DNA of 64,000 nt. Origin: Falsirhodobacter halotolerans. GTDB lineage: Bacteria > Pseudomonadota > Alphaproteobacteria > Rhodobacterales > Rhodobacteraceae. Below, one piece after another: positions 9,704-19,065 of this stretch. The notes below the pieces were generated by a model, which searched no databases, had not been told where the DNA came from, and saw only the letters and a list, made by a program, of their open reading frames with translations. The position numbers and the translations under genes are program-made. Where the stretch lies: NCBI RefSeq assembly GCF_022899245.1, contig NZ_JALJAZ010000003.1, positions 124,001 through 188,000 on the forward strand, written 5' to 3'. The stretch's first letter is position 1. The number at the start of each line of letters is the position of its first letter.

Positions 9704-10429
9704 TCAGACGGCCAGAAAGCCGCCGTCCACCGGCAAAACCGCCCCGGTCAGGATGCCCGCATCGTCCGACAGCAGAAGGGCGATGGATTTCGCCACCTCC
9801 TCGGCCTCGGCAAAGCGGTTCATCGGGTGGCGCACCATCATCGGCTGGGCCTTGGCCGGATCGCTCCAGGCCTCGGCCGCCAGTTCGGTCAGGGTGATGG
9901 TCGGGGCTACACAGTTCACGCGGATGCCATGGGGCCCCAGCTCCTTGGCCAGAACGCGGCTTGCCCCCTCCAGCCCCGCCTTGGACGCCGCATAGCACAG
10001 ATGGTCGGCAAAGCCGCGATGCCCGGCGATGGAGGTGATGTTGACGATCGCCCCGCCGCCTCCCGCCGCGACCCGCGCACGCCCGAATTCCTGGCAGGTG
10101 ATCAGGGCGGCGCGCAGATTGATGCCCATGACCGCCTCATATCCATCCTCGGTCATGTCGAACGTGCTTTGCAGGACGTTGATGCCCGCGCTGTTGATCA
10201 GGTAATCCGCGACCCCCGCCTCGGCCATCGCGGCACGGGTGGCGGCGGGGTCGGCCAGATCGACGCGGATGCCCCGGCTGCCGATGTCGGCCTGCAGACT
10301 GTCCAGATCGGAAGCGGTGCGCGACAGGGCCACGACCTCCGCCCCCCGCGCGGCCATCAGCGTGGCGCAGGTCCGCCCGATGCCCTTGCCCGCCCCGGTG
10401 ATGATGACGCGTTTGCCGTGAAATTGCAT
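9704..10429 (-). CDS. SDR oxidoreductase, L-xylulose reductase (DCXR)-like
   Basis: This 241-residue SDR closely follows the DCXR/L-xylulose reductase pattern: VIITGAGKGIGR near residue 8, EVVALSRTASDLDSL with the NADP-selecting Ser-Arg, the catalytic YAASK, and the end GAVLPVDGGFLAV. The family interconverts L-xylulose and xylitol. GGAG lies 7 bases before the ATG at 10429; upstream in-frame codons are not family-like. It is the last gene of the pentitol operon, 16 bases after the kinase stop. One oddity is NSAG in place of the usual NNAG. Confidence 0.88.
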   Translation of the reverse strand: MQFHGKRVIITGAGKGIGRTCATLMAARGAEVVALSRTASDLDSLQADIGSRGIRVDLADPAATRAAMAEAGVADYLINSAGINVLQSTFDMTEDGYEAVMGINLRAALITCQEFGRARVAAGGGGAIVNITSIAGHRGFADHLCYAASKAGLEGASRVLAKELGPHGIRVNCVAPTITLTELAAEAWSDPAKAQPMMVRHPMNRFAEAEEVAKSIALLLSDDAGILTGAVLPVDGGFLAV

Positions 10430-10445
10430 GGTGATGCTCCGAAGC

Positions 10446-11999
10446 TCAGGCGCGGATCGCGCGGGCGGTGTCTTGCAGGGACAGGAAAGCGGCATAACGC
10501 CGGTCGTGCAGATCGCGCATGTCGGGCGCGGGGGTGCGGCGGGTGGCCACGCGGGACATCGCCCCCATCGCCGTCACCACGTCGGGACAATCGCCCGAGG
10601 CGACCGCCCCCAGCATCGCCGATCCCAGAAGGACGGGTTCCGGGCATTCCGTCACCTCGACATCCAGACCGGTCGCATCGGCCAGAAGCTGTTGCGACAA
10701 GGGATGCGCGGCGGCCCCGCCCGACACGGCGATGGTCGTCACATGGACACCATTTGCGGCCTGCGTCTCAACAATCTGACGCAGGCCATAGCCAAGACCG
10801 CACAGACCCGCGACATAGAGCGCAACGAGTGAATCCGGCCCCTGGTCCATGCCAAGGCCGGCAATCACCGCCCGCGCCTCGGGGTCGGCGAAGGGGGCGC
10901 GGTTGCCCAGAAACTCCGGCACGACGTGCAGGCCGTCCGCCAGCGTCACCGCATCCTTGGGATCGCCCGCCAGCGCCAGCGCGCGGTCGGCCAGCCATTG
11001 CGGAAGGGGTTGCCCCCCCGTCTCCACACCCGCCGCGGGATGCATGTGCAGCAGCCGGTCGATCGCCGCCCCCGCCGCCGATTGCCCGCCCTCGTTCAGC
11101 CACATCCCCGGCACCATGGCCGAGAAATACGGCCCCCAGACGCCGGGCACGAAGGCGGCCTCGGCCGTGGTGGTCATGGTGCAGGACGATGTGCCGAAGA
11201 CATAGCCCAGACGGTCGGTGACCGGCCCGCCCGCCGCGACGGTGCCGACCCCGCCCGCATGGGCGTCGATCAGACCCGCCGCCACCGCCGTGCCCGGGCG
11301 CAGCCCCAGATCCGCCGCCGCCCCCTCGGTCAGGCCGGACCCGAGCGCGGTGCCCGGCGGCACGATGGTCGTGCCGATGCGGGCGAAGCCGTCCTCGGCC
11401 AGATCCCCCAGTCCGATCGCGCGGAAGTAATCGGCGTCCCAGCGATCCTCATGCGCAAGATAGGTCCATTTGCACGTCACCGTGCAAGAGGACCGCTCCG
11501 TCGCACCGCTGGCCTTCCATGTCAGGAAATCCGTCAGATCGAAGAAATGACGCGCGGCGGCATAGACGTCGGGACGATGCTCTTTCAGCCAGAGCAGCTT
11601 CGGCGTCTGCATCTCGGGCGAGATGCGGCCCCCGACATAGCGCAGCACCGCGTGGTCGCCCTGGTTGATCCGCGCCGCCTGATCGCGGGCACGGTGGTCC
11701 ATCCAGACGATGATGTCGCGCGCGCCGTCGCCCACGGGAAGGCCGCCCTCATCGCCCATGACGACCAGCGAACAGGTGGCGTCGAACCCGATGCCGCGCA
11801 CGGCGGCGGGGTCCAGCCCCGCCATCGCCGCCCGCACCGACCGGCAGACGGCATCCCAGACCTGCGCGCCCGACTGCTCCACCCGCAGACCGTCGCGATG
11901 CAGGTCCAGATCGTGCTTCGCCGTGGCCAGCAGGACGCCCGCCGCATCGAACACGCCCGCCCGGGCCGACCCGGTCCCGACATCCACCCCGATGAACAT
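10446..11999 (-). CDS. FGGY-family pentulose kinase, D-ribulokinase-like
   Basis: This 517-residue sugar kinase has the two ribonuclease-H-like halves of the FGGY family. The phosphate loop DVGTGSARAGVFD starts the protein, GFDATCSLVVMGD lies near residue 75, and ISPEMQTPKLLWLKEH matches the bacterial and human D-ribulokinase (FGGY) subgroup rather than xylulokinase. GTSSCTM is the second phosphate motif. Placed 3 bases after ribitol 2-dehydrogenase, its expected reaction is D-ribulose + ATP to D-ribulose 5-phosphate. Activity on xylulose or ribitol cannot be ruled out. Confidence 0.9.
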   Translation of the reverse strand: MFIGVDVGTGSARAGVFDAAGVLLATAKHDLDLHRDGLRVEQSGAQVWDAVCRSVRAAMAGLDPAAVRGIGFDATCSLVVMGDEGGLPVGDGARDIIVWMDHRARDQAARINQGDHAVLRYVGGRISPEMQTPKLLWLKEHRPDVYAAARHFFDLTDFLTWKASGATERSSCTVTCKWTYLAHEDRWDADYFRAIGLGDLAEDGFARIGTTIVPPGTALGSGLTEGAAADLGLRPGTAVAAGLIDAHAGGVGTVAAGGPVTDRLGYVFGTSSCTMTTTAEAAFVPGVWGPYFSAMVPGMWLNEGGQSAAGAAIDRLLHMHPAAGVETGGQPLPQWLADRALALAGDPKDAVTLADGLHVVPEFLGNRAPFADPEARAVIAGLGMDQGPDSLVALYVAGLCGLGYGLRQIVETQAANGVHVTTIAVSGGAAAHPLSQQLLADATGLDVEVTECPEPVLLGSAMLGAVASGDCPDVVTAMGAMSRVATRRTPAPDMRDLHDRRYAAFLSLQDTARAIRA

Positions 12000-12002
12000 G
12001 GA

Positions 12003-12734
12003 TTACATCCGCGCGAAGTTGGTGGGCATGACGACCAGATCGCGCACCGACACCCCGCGCTTGCGCGTCAGGATGTATTCGACGGCATCCGCCACCTCCT
12101 CGGGGTCCATCAGGCTGCCCGATTCCTTGGCCTTGCGCAGGTTTTCCTCGGGCCAGTCGGCCAGCAGGGCCGAAACGACCGGGCCGGGCGACACCTGCGC
12201 CACGCGCACCCCGTGCGGGATCATCTGCCGACGCATCCCTTGGACGAAGCTGGTCATCGCCCATTTCGACGCGGAATACACAGGCTCCCACTCGGCCGGG
12301 AAATGGCCGGAGATGGAGCAGGTGACGACGATGTCGCCCGTCTTCCGCTCCATCATGTGCGGAATCACGGCGTGGACGTTCTTGACCACCGCATTGACGT
12401 TCAGGTTCAGCATCCGGTCGATCACTTCGGGCGTGGTGTCCACCAGATCGCCGCCGATATAGCTGCCGGCGTTGCAATAGAGGATGTCGATGTGATCGAC
12501 CTTGGCCAAAATCTCCGGCACCATCGCGTTGCAACTGGCGGCGTCCAGCAGGTTCGTCACCTGCGCCACGGCGCGATCCCCCAGACGGGCGATCTGCGCG
12601 TCCAGCGCCTTGGCATCCCAGTCCACCATGACCACGGTCGCGCCGCGTTCCAAAAGCCGCTCCGTCGTGGCCAGACCGATGCCCGAAGCGGCGCCGGTGA
12701 TGACGGCGATCTTGCCGTCCAGTTTGTCAGACAT
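12003..12734 (-). CDS. rbtD: Ribitol 2-dehydrogenase (SDR family)
   Basis: This 243-residue NAD-dependent SDR follows the Klebsiella ribitol dehydrogenase pattern throughout: ITGAASGIGL near residue 12, CNAGSYIGGDL, the catalytic WEPVYSASKWA, GVRVAQVSPGPVVSALL and the C-terminal SVRDLVVMP. It would oxidise ribitol to D-ribulose for the downstream kinase. The ATG at 12740 abuts GGAG with no spacer, so the ATG at 12734 (6-base spacing) is preferred. The gene lies between the ABC permease and the kinase in one operon. Confidence 0.92.
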   Translation of the reverse strand: MSDKLDGKIAVITGAASGIGLATTERLLERGATVVMVDWDAKALDAQIARLGDRAVAQVTNLLDAASCNAMVPEILAKVDHIDILYCNAGSYIGGDLVDTTPEVIDRMLNLNVNAVVKNVHAVIPHMMERKTGDIVVTCSISGHFPAEWEPVYSASKWAMTSFVQGMRRQMIPHGVRVAQVSPGPVVSALLADWPEENLRKAKESGSLMDPEEVADAVEYILTRKRGVSVRDLVVMPTNFARM

Positions 12735-12749
12735 GTCCATCTCCGAAAA

Positions 12750-13709
12750 TCAGCGCCATTCGCGCCCGATATAGATTGCCAGCAGGATGATCAGGCCCTT
12801 GATCACGTCCTGCATGTAGGGGTTGATCCCCATCAGATTCAGGCCGTTGTTCAGGATGCCCAGAAGAACCGCCCCGATCAGCGTGCCAAGGATCAGTCCT
12901 CGTCCGCCCGCAATGGCGGTCCCGCCCAGAACCACGGCGGCAATGGCGTCCAGTTCGAACCCCACGCCGGCATTCGGCTGGCCCGACATCAGCCGCCCCG
13001 TCAGGATCAGCGCCGCAATGGCCGCGGTGATGCCCGAGATGACATAGACCGCCGCCTTCACCCGCTGCGTCTTGACACCCGACAGCTTGGCCGCCGTCTC
13101 GTTCCCGCCGATGGCATAGACGTGCCGCCCGAAGGCGGTGCGCTGCAAGACCACCCAAGCCAGGACATAGACGACGATCATGATGATCACCGGCACTGGA
13201 ATGATGCCCACGCGTCCCACGCCGAACCACGAAATCCACGAGGGCAGGCCGGAGATCGGATAGCCGCCGGAATAGATCAGGCCCAGACCCCGGGCGATGC
13301 CCATGGTGGCCAGCGTCACGATGATCGCGGGCATCCGGCCCCAGGCCACAAGAAACCCGTTGAAGATGCCCAGAATGGCCCCGACGCCCAGACCGGCCAG
13401 CAGCCCGACCCAGCCGGGCATCCCCATGTTCACCATCAAACCGGCGGCGATGGTTCCGGCCAGGGCCATGACCGCGCCCACCGACAGATCGATCCCGCCG
13501 GTCAGGATGACGAAGGTCATGCCCACGGCCAGAATCGCCACGATGGAGACCTGACGCAGCACGTTCATGATGTTGGAAAGCGTGAAGAAGTTGTCGCTGG
13601 CAAAGCCCATCAGCACCGACACGACGATCAGACCGATCAGCGGCAGGGCCAGCGGCGAATGGATCAGCGCGCGCGGATCGAAGCGGCGCGCGTCGGCATC
13701 AGGCGACAT
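12750..13709 (-). CDS. Ribose-type ABC transporter permease (RbsC-like)
   Basis: This 319-residue polytopic permease belongs to the RbsC/XylH/AraH family and has about ten hydrophobic helices. The block [21 protein letters not shown] and the later [18 protein letters not shown] are family hallmarks; the latter is the loop contacting the double ATPase. The start overlaps the ATPase gene by 11 bases. It works with the RbsA-like ATPase and the RbsB-like binding protein directly upstream, presumably for ribitol or another pentitol. Confidence 0.94.
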   Translation of the reverse strand: MSPDADARRFDPRALIHSPLALPLIGLIVVSVLMGFASDNFFTLSNIMNVLRQVSIVAILAVGMTFVILTGGIDLSVGAVMALAGTIAAGLMVNMGMPGWVGLLAGLGVGAILGIFNGFLVAWGRMPAIIVTLATMGIARGLGLIYSGGYPISGLPSWISWFGVGRVGIIPVPVIIMIVVYVLAWVVLQRTAFGRHVYAIGGNETAAKLSGVKTQRVKAAVYVISGITAAIAALILTGRLMSGQPNAGVGFELDAIAAVVLGGTAIAGGRGLILGTLIGAVLLGILNNGLNLMGINPYMQDVIKGLIILLAIYIGREWR

Positions 13710-15201
13710 CGGACACCCTCCCCGTGGTGGCTTGCGTCATGATATCCTCCGAATTGATATGCGCGCCCTCCAGCGTTGCCACGATCCCGCCCGAGCGGAA
13801 GACGCAGACGCGGTCGGACATTCCAATGATCTCCGGCAGTTCGGACGAGATCATGATGATCGAATGGCCCTGCGCGGTGTATTCGCGCATCAGGGCATAG
13901 ATTTCCGCCTTGGCGCCCACGTCGATGCCCCGCGTGGGTTCATCGAAGATCAGGACGCGGGTTTGGTGGTTCAGCCAGCGGGCGATGACCACCTTCTGCT
14001 GGTTGCCGCCCGACAGCGTGTCGATGCGCGCGTCCGGCCCCTGCGCCTTGACGCGCACCTGGCCCATCGCCTGTTTCGTGGCGGCGCGTTCGGCCTTCAG
14101 GTCCAGAAACCAATGCCCCTTGCGGTATTTTCCGTAATTGTTCAGCGAGATGTTCTGCAGGATCGAGAAGCTGGTGATCAGCCCCTGCTCCTTGCGGCTT
14201 TCCGGCAAAAGGCCGATGCCATGGGCCAGCGCCTCGGCGGGTTCGCGGAACCGCGTCACCTCGCCATCCACGTGCAACAGGCATTGCGCGGCAGGAAAGG
14301 CGCCCAGCATTGCGAGCGCGGTCTCGGTCCGCCCCGACCCCACCAGCCCCGCAAACCCGAGGATCTCCCCCTGCCGCAGGGCGAATTTCGACACCGCACC
14401 GCCCTTGCGCAACTGCACCTTGGGCACCTCCAGCACGATCCTGGCATCGGCGGGAAGGGTGGGTTTGGGGGGAAAGCTGCTCTCGATCCGCCGGCCCACC
14501 ATCATCTCCACCAGATGGTCGATATCGGTATCGGCCACCTCGCATGTGGCGACATAGGTGCCGTCGCGCAGGACCGTGATGCGGTCGCAAATCTCGAAAA
14601 TCTCGTCCAGATGGTGCGAGATGAAGACAATGGCCACGCCCTGCTTGCGCAATTCGCGCATGACCTTGAACAAGTGCTCCACTTCGGACGGGGTCAGGGT
14701 GGCCGTGGGTTCGTCCAGAACGAGGATGCGCGCCTCAAGCGACAGGGCCTTCGCGATCTCCACGAACTGCTGTTGGGCGACGGACAGGCGGGTGATCGGC
14801 ACATCCAGCGGCACATGCACACCCAGCCGTCCCAGAATCTCCGCCGCGCGGGTCCGCATCGCCTTGCGGTCCAGAAGGCCAAGCGCGTTGCGCTTTTCCC
14901 GCGCCAGAAACATGTTCTCCACCGCGTTCAGATGCGGGATCAGGCTGAATTCCTGGAACACGATGCCGATGCCGGCCGCAATCGCCTCATCGTAATTGGC
15001 AAAGGTCCGTTCGGTGCCGTCCACGCGAAGGATGCCGGCACTGGGGGGCAGGATGCCGCTGACGATCTTCATCAGCGTGGATTTTCCGGCGCCGTTCTCG
15101 CCCAGAAGGGCGTGCACCTCGCCCGCGCGGACAGTCAGGTCGACGCCATGCAGCACCTCGATGGGGCCGAAGCTTTTTCGGATTCCGCTGAGTTCCAGCA
15201 T
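13699..15201 (-). CDS. Ribose-type ABC transporter double ATP-binding protein (RbsA-like)
   Basis: This 500-residue protein carries two fused ATPase domains. The N-terminal half has Walker [10 protein letters not shown] near residue 36, [15 protein letters not shown] and [10 protein letters not shown]. The C-terminal half has a degenerate Walker A (GLVGSGRTE) with an intact [15 protein letters not shown] and [12 protein letters not shown], which is normal for RbsA/MglA/XylG. GGGAGA lies 5 bases before the ATG at 15201. A longer open frame runs upstream into the binding-protein gene but is not family-like. Confidence 0.95.
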   Translation of the reverse strand: MLELSGIRKSFGPIEVLHGVDLTVRAGEVHALLGENGAGKSTLMKIVSGILPPSAGILRVDGTERTFANYDEAIAAGIGIVFQEFSLIPHLNAVENMFLAREKRNALGLLDRKAMRTRAAEILGRLGVHVPLDVPITRLSVAQQQFVEIAKALSLEARILVLDEPTATLTPSEVEHLFKVMRELRKQGVAIVFISHHLDEIFEICDRITVLRDGTYVATCEVADTDIDHLVEMMVGRRIESSFPPKPTLPADARIVLEVPKVQLRKGGAVSKFALRQGEILGFAGLVGSGRTETALAMLGAFPAAQCLLHVDGEVTRFREPAEALAHGIGLLPESRKEQGLITSFSILQNISLNNYGKYRKGHWFLDLKAERAATKQAMGQVRVKAQGPDARIDTLSGGNQQKVVIARWLNHQTRVLIFDEPTRGIDVGAKAEIYALMREYTAQGHSIIMISSELPEIIGMSDRVCVFRSGGIVATLEGAHINSEDIMTQATTGRVSDVA

Positions 15202-15222
15202 GATCGTCTCCCGTCTTGGGGT

Positions 15223-15246
15223 GCCGCCCCGGCAAACCGGAGCGGC
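15223..15246 (-). other. Intercistronic stem-loop between binding-protein and ATPase genes
   Basis: On the minus strand GCCGCTCCGG pairs with CCGGGGCGGC (10 bp including one G-U) around a TTTG loop, 7 bases after the binding-protein stop codon. No T-tract follows, so it is more likely an mRNA 3'-end stabiliser than a terminator. Confidence 0.65.
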
Positions 15247-15253
15247 GATGGAT

Positions 15254-16165
15254 TTACCAGGCGAAGTCGGCGGCGTTTTCGGCATCCACGACGCGCACGT
15301 CGATCGGCACCTCTTTGGGAACCACGCGGGCGCCCCATTTCTGGGCCAGAGCCATGGCCAGACCCACACGCACCTGATCGCGCGGGAACTGCGCGGTCGT
15401 CTCGATGAACGGGCCGCCTTCGGCGATCGCCTGAACCGCTTCCGGCGCGCCGTCCACCGACGTCAGCTTGATGTCGCGGCCCGACCCTTGGATCGCGGCC
15501 AGCGCGCCCATGGCCCCGCCATCGTTGACCGAGAAGATGCCCGCAAGGTTCGGCTTGGACTGGATCATGTTCTCCACCACGCCAAGCGCGACCGAGCGAT
15601 CTTGACGGCCGTTTTGCGTATCGACCAGCTGGATGCCGGGGAATTCTTCCAGCGCGGCCTTGCAGCCTTCGACCCGCTGCAGGATCGGCACCACCGGGAT
15701 CCCGTCCAGGATCGCGACCTCGCCCTCGCCCCCCAGCTCGTCCGCCAGATACTTGCAGGACATATAGCCCGCATCGCGGTTTTTCGATCCGACGAAGGTG
15801 TCCACCGGCCCATTGGCCTGTGCGTCCACGGCCACGACGATCACGTCCTGCGCCTTGGCCATCTGCACGGCGGCCTCCACGCCCGCGCTGTCGGTCGGGT
15901 TGATCAGCAGGATGTCGATGCCCTGTTGCAGCATGTCCTCGATATCGGAGATCTGCTTGGCCACGTCATGCGCGGCGTCGGTCACGACGACCTCGGCGCC
16001 GATGCTGGTGGCGGCTTCGTTCAGCGCCTCCTGCATGGACACGAAATAGGGGTTGTTCATCTCCTGAAAGGACATGCCGATCTTCAGGTTGTCCTGCGCC
16101 ATGGCCGACGTGCCCATGGCAAGCGCGAGCGTCAGGCCCGACGCGGTGCAAACGATCTTCTTCAT
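15254..16165 (-). CDS. Ribose-type ABC transporter periplasmic binding protein (RbsB-like)
   Basis: This 303-residue periplasmic protein has a Sec signal peptide ([18 protein letters not shown], cleavage after AMA). The mature part shows the type I sugar-binding fold: [19 protein letters not shown], then [20 protein letters not shown], and [10 protein letters not shown] near the end. It would capture the pentitol for the RbsC/RbsA pair. The start overlaps the AraC stop by 4 bases (ATGA), so binding-protein translation is coupled to its own regulator, which is unusual. Confidence 0.94.
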   Translation of the reverse strand: MKKIVCTASGLTLALAMGTSAMAQDNLKIGMSFQEMNNPYFVSMQEALNEAATSIGAEVVVTDAAHDVAKQISDIEDMLQQGIDILLINPTDSAGVEAAVQMAKAQDVIVVAVDAQANGPVDTFVGSKNRDAGYMSCKYLADELGGEGEVAILDGIPVVPILQRVEGCKAALEEFPGIQLVDTQNGRQDRSVALGVVENMIQSKPNLAGIFSVNDGGAMGALAAIQGSGRDIKLTSVDGAPEAVQAIAEGGPFIETTAQFPRDQVRVGLAMALAQKWGARVVPKEVPIDVRVVDAENAADFAW

Positions 16166-17142
16166 ACCAAGGATCCTCCCTCTTGGATGGTTGCGGGCGC
16201 GGATGGCCCGCCGTTGGGCGACATCGCCCGAACAGGTGTGTTCCCAAGGCCGGCCGCGTCGCGCAACGCGGTGAATTCGCCGTTGGCGGCGAACGTCGCG
16301 CGGAACTGCGAGGGCGACATGCCCTTCAGCTTCAGGAAATGGCGGTTGAAATTCGACAGGTTGCCAAAGCCGACCTCATAGCAGACCTCCGACACCTTGG
16401 TGTCGGGTTGGGTCAGCAGGATCTGGCAGGCAAGATCGACGCGAAGCTGGTTCTTGTAACGGACCAGCGTCGTGCCAGTGTGGCGTTTGAAGGCGCGGGA
16501 AAAGGCGCTTGGGCTGTGGCCGACAAGATCGGCCAGTTCCGGCTCCTCGATCGTCTCGGTCAGGTTCTCGCGCAGATGGGCGATGGCGCGGTTGACGCCG
16601 CAGTGGTCCATGCGGCCCACGTCCAGTTCATAGCTGAGACTGGCCAGAACCTCCGGGTCGGGCGCGGTCGCCAGACGGTCCAGAATCTCCCAGAACAGCG
16701 ACAGACGTTTCAACCCGCGCGATTCGATCAGGGTCAGCATCAGCGGGCGAATGGCGTCGCTGGTCTCCGCATCGAACAGAAGGCCGCGGTGGCTGCGATC
16801 CAAGAGGGGGCGCAGCATGTCCATTTCGGGAAACGCCGCCCCCGCCCCCGCAACCAGGCTTTCGGGAAACTGGATCACAAGCGAGCGGACGGTCACCACC
16901 TCGCCCGGGGCGATGTCGGAAATCCAGTTCTGCGGCAGGTTGGGTCCGGTCACGATCAACTGCCCCGGCACGAAGGTGCCGGTGAAATCGCCCACATAGA
17001 ATTTGCCCGATGTGGCGACGACCAGATGAATTTCGTATTCGGGATGGTAGTGCCAGCGAACCGTGCGGAAGGGATAGCCGTGCATCCAGGCGGCAAAGCT
17101 TTCACCCTTGCGGATGTGCACCAACTCCAGATCAGGCTGCAT
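16162..17142 (-). CDS. AraC-family transcriptional regulator of the pentitol operon
   Basis: This 326-residue regulator has an N-terminal cupin (WHYHPEYEIHLVVATSGKFY) that should bind the inducer. Its C-terminal AraC domain carries two helix-turn-helix units (ELADLVGHSPSAFSRAFKRH and KVSEVCYEVGFGNLSNFNRH). It is the first gene of the ABC-transporter/dehydrogenase/kinase operon rather than a separate unit. GGAGG precedes the ATG at 17142 by 8 bases; a GTG at 17145 is also possible. It probably responds to ribitol or a related polyol. Confidence 0.93.
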   Translation of the reverse strand: MQPDLELVHIRKGESFAAWMHGYPFRTVRWHYHPEYEIHLVVATSGKFYVGDFTGTFVPGQLIVTGPNLPQNWISDIAPGEVVTVRSLVIQFPESLVAGAGAAFPEMDMLRPLLDRSHRGLLFDAETSDAIRPLMLTLIESRGLKRLSLFWEILDRLATAPDPEVLASLSYELDVGRMDHCGVNRAIAHLRENLTETIEEPELADLVGHSPSAFSRAFKRHTGTTLVRYKNQLRVDLACQILLTQPDTKVSEVCYEVGFGNLSNFNRHFLKLKGMSPSQFRATFAANGEFTALRDAAGLGNTPVRAMSPNGGPSAPATIQEGGSLV

Positions 17143-17306
17143 CACGGTGTCCTCCGATCCCCGTTCCGCCCTCCCCTCCGATGGCGATACGAGTTCGGCG
17201 AAGATGACCGATTCCGCCCCCCGGCGCTACATCATCGCACAGGTCGAAATGATACTTTTTTGCACATCACGGAAGGCGGAGCGCTCAGCCCCGCCCCCCG
17301 CCCGTG

Positions 17307-18341
17307 TCACGGCATGACGATCTGCAGCTTCACATCCGTCGGTCGCGCTTCGACCGCACGGTCGAACCCCGCCACGGCATCGGAAAAGGCGATCGTGTCG
17401 GAAATCAGCGGCGTCAGATCCACCTTCCCCGACGCGATCAGCGCAATGGCCCGATCATAGACGTTGGCATAGCGGAAGACCGTCTCCAGTCGCAATTCAC
17501 GCGCCTGCAGCCCCACGATATCCACCGGCACGGGATCGACCGGCATCCCCACAAGCACGATGGCCCCGCCCGGACGGGCCAGATCCGCCATGCCCAGGAT
17601 CGCGGGCGCCGCCCCGGAACATTCGAACACGATATCTGCGCCCCAGCCGTCCGTGGCCGCCGCCACCGCCTCCCGCAGGGGGGTGTTGCGGATGTTCACC
17701 ACCTCCACCCCGTCATAGGCGCCGATGATGTCCAGCTTGGGCTGCGCCATGTCGGCCACGATGACCCGCGCGCAGCCGCCCGCCAGCGCCGCCAGCGCCA
17801 CCATCATGCCGATGGGCCCCGCGCCCGTCACCACCGCCGTATCGCCCGGCTGAATGCGCGCGCGCAACGCCGCCTGCATCCCGATGGCAAACGGTTCGAC
17901 CATCGCCCCTTCGGCAAAGCTGACATTGTCGGGCAGCTTGTAGGTGAAGGCGGCGGGGTGGATCACCTCGGGCATCAGGCAGCCGTGCACCGGCGGCGTC
18001 GCCCAGAACCGCACCGCCGGATCGACGTTGTAGATGCCCAGCTTGGCCGCGCGCGAGGTGGCATCGGGAATCCCCGGCTCCATGCAGACGCGGTCACCCG
18101 CCTTCAGGTGCCCCACCTCGGCCCCCACCTCGACCACGGTGCCGGACGCCTCGTGCCCCAGGACCATCGGTTCGTTCACGATGAAATGGCCGATCTTGCC
18201 GTGGGTATAGTAATGCACGTCCGATCCGCAGATCCCGACGGTGTGGATCGCAATCCGCACGTCCTTCGGCCCCAACGTCTGCGGGATGTCGATCTCGCGG
18301 ATGTTCAGCTTGCCCTTTTCCTCAAGAACCAGCGCTTTCAT
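17307..18341 (-). CDS. Zinc-type medium-chain dehydrogenase, xylitol/sorbitol dehydrogenase-like
   Basis: This 344-residue enzyme has the catalytic zinc ligands C38 ([10 protein letters not shown]), H63 and E64 (LGHEASG) and the Rossmann motif [14 protein letters not shown]. The loop that normally carries four structural-zinc cysteines ([17 protein letters not shown]) lacks the cluster, as in sorbitol dehydrogenases. [18 protein letters not shown] is typical of bacterial xylitol dehydrogenases producing D-xylulose. GGGAG lies 6 bases before the ATG. It precedes the AraC gene by 164 bases and may be cotranscribed or have its own promoter (see the inverted repeat upstream). Confidence 0.9.
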   Translation of the reverse strand: MKALVLEEKGKLNIREIDIPQTLGPKDVRIAIHTVGICGSDVHYYTHGKIGHFIVNEPMVLGHEASGTVVEVGAEVGHLKAGDRVCMEPGIPDATSRAAKLGIYNVDPAVRFWATPPVHGCLMPEVIHPAAFTYKLPDNVSFAEGAMVEPFAIGMQAALRARIQPGDTAVVTGAGPIGMMVALAALAGGCARVIVADMAQPKLDIIGAYDGVEVVNIRNTPLREAVAAATDGWGADIVFECSGAAPAILGMADLARPGGAIVLVGMPVDPVPVDIVGLQARELRLETVFRYANVYDRAIALIASGKVDLTPLISDTIAFSDAVAGFDRAVEARPTDVKLQIVMP

Positions 18342-18403
18342 GACATGCTCCCTTTCGCATCTGATGCCGTGTTGCCGCGTTGCGCGGGTGTTGGAAAGTC
18401 TTA

Positions 18404-18442
18404 TTTTCGACACGCGCCAAAATGGGCGTTTCCGGTCGAAAA
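18404..18442. promoter_or_regulatory. Perfect inverted repeat upstream of the xylitol-dehydrogenase-like gene
   Basis: TTTTCGAC (18404-18411) and GTCGAAAA (18435-18442) form a perfect 8-bp inverted repeat, 31 bp centre to centre (three helical turns). It lies 63-101 bases upstream of the dehydrogenase start codon. The spacing suits a dimeric or looped regulator; the AraC protein next door is the obvious candidate. Confidence 0.4.
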
Positions 18443-18492
18443 CATATCACCCGCCCCGCCAAATCCGCGCACTGCCTGGCGTCGCGGCGGGG

Positions 18493-19065
18493 TCAGGGCG
18501 TCAAACGACCCAGAACGGCCCGATCGATTGTCGAGGGCTTTGGAAGAGCAGGCCATCCCCGCTCCAGCGCCGCGTCCATTCCAAACGCGTCCGCACGGCG
18601 AAGACGGGAAAGTTCCTCCCACGTCACGGTGCGGCCACCGAGGCACCGGGCCGGGCACGGACGAAAAAGGGGGCGATGGCGGTTGCCCCCCGTTCGTTGC
18701 GCAACCAGTCGATGAAGATGCGGCCCTTGCGTTTGGCCTTGGACATTGTCGCGGTGAACCGATCCGGCGCGCGGTCGGACATCAGGGTCGCGATCACCTG
18801 GGCCAGCCACCTTACAACCTCCCACGTCACGGTGCGGCGCAAGGGGCGATCACATGAATACCCTTGCCCCCGACAGCAGCGGCCAGGACGCCAGGCCTGC
18901 ATCGTCCAGAACCTCTCGAACCTCCAACGCGGCGCGCCGGGTGGCCGCAAAACCCACCCCCCCGCCTGGATCCAGATAGAAGACCATCCGTTCGGGGCGA
19001 TCCAAACTGTCGGACCGCGCGCCCCAAGGATGAAACTCCACCGTGCCCATCTGCACGGCCCCCAT
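18493..19065 (-). pseudogene. ligD: Remnant of a LigD-type DNA repair polymerase domain, frameshifted and truncated
   Basis: Three reading frames joined in order reconstruct the central and C-terminal part of the LigD primase/polymerase domain. They read: VQMGTVEFHPWGAR, FYLDPGGGVGFAATRRAA, then GGKGIHVIAP, then FTATMSKAKRKGRIFIDWLR with NERGATAIAPFFVRARPGA, then TVTWEELSRL and ALPKPSTID. Three single-base losses explain the breaks, near the C-run 18867-18871, the G-run 18843-18846 and 18625-18630. The N-terminal part of the polymerase and the whole ligase module are absent. Family knowledge: LigD works with Ku in end joining; no ku gene is visible. It is non-functional as it stands. Confidence 0.85.
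18615..18838. repeat. Exact 21-bp direct repeat inside the ligD remnant
   Basis: The 21-mer starting CCTCCCACGTCACGG occurs identically at 18615-18635 and 18818-18838, 203 bp apart. On the coding strand both copies read R-T-V-T-W-E in one frame, but the second-encountered copy is out of frame with the sequence before it. This could be a scar of recombination or gene conversion during decay. Confidence 0.6.

Noticed and set aside
10446-11999. Naming the kinase xylulokinase (xylB)
   Set aside because: Motifs GFDATCSLVV and ISPEMQTPKLLWLKEH follow the D-ribulokinase/FGGY subgroup, and the gene follows ribitol dehydrogenase.
18493-19065. Treating the ligD frameshifts as simple sequencing errors
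   Set aside because: Even with all three bases restored, the N-terminal part of the polymerase and the ligase module would still be missing, and no other gene in the window shows such breaks. Decay is the better reading, although an error at single sites cannot be excluded.
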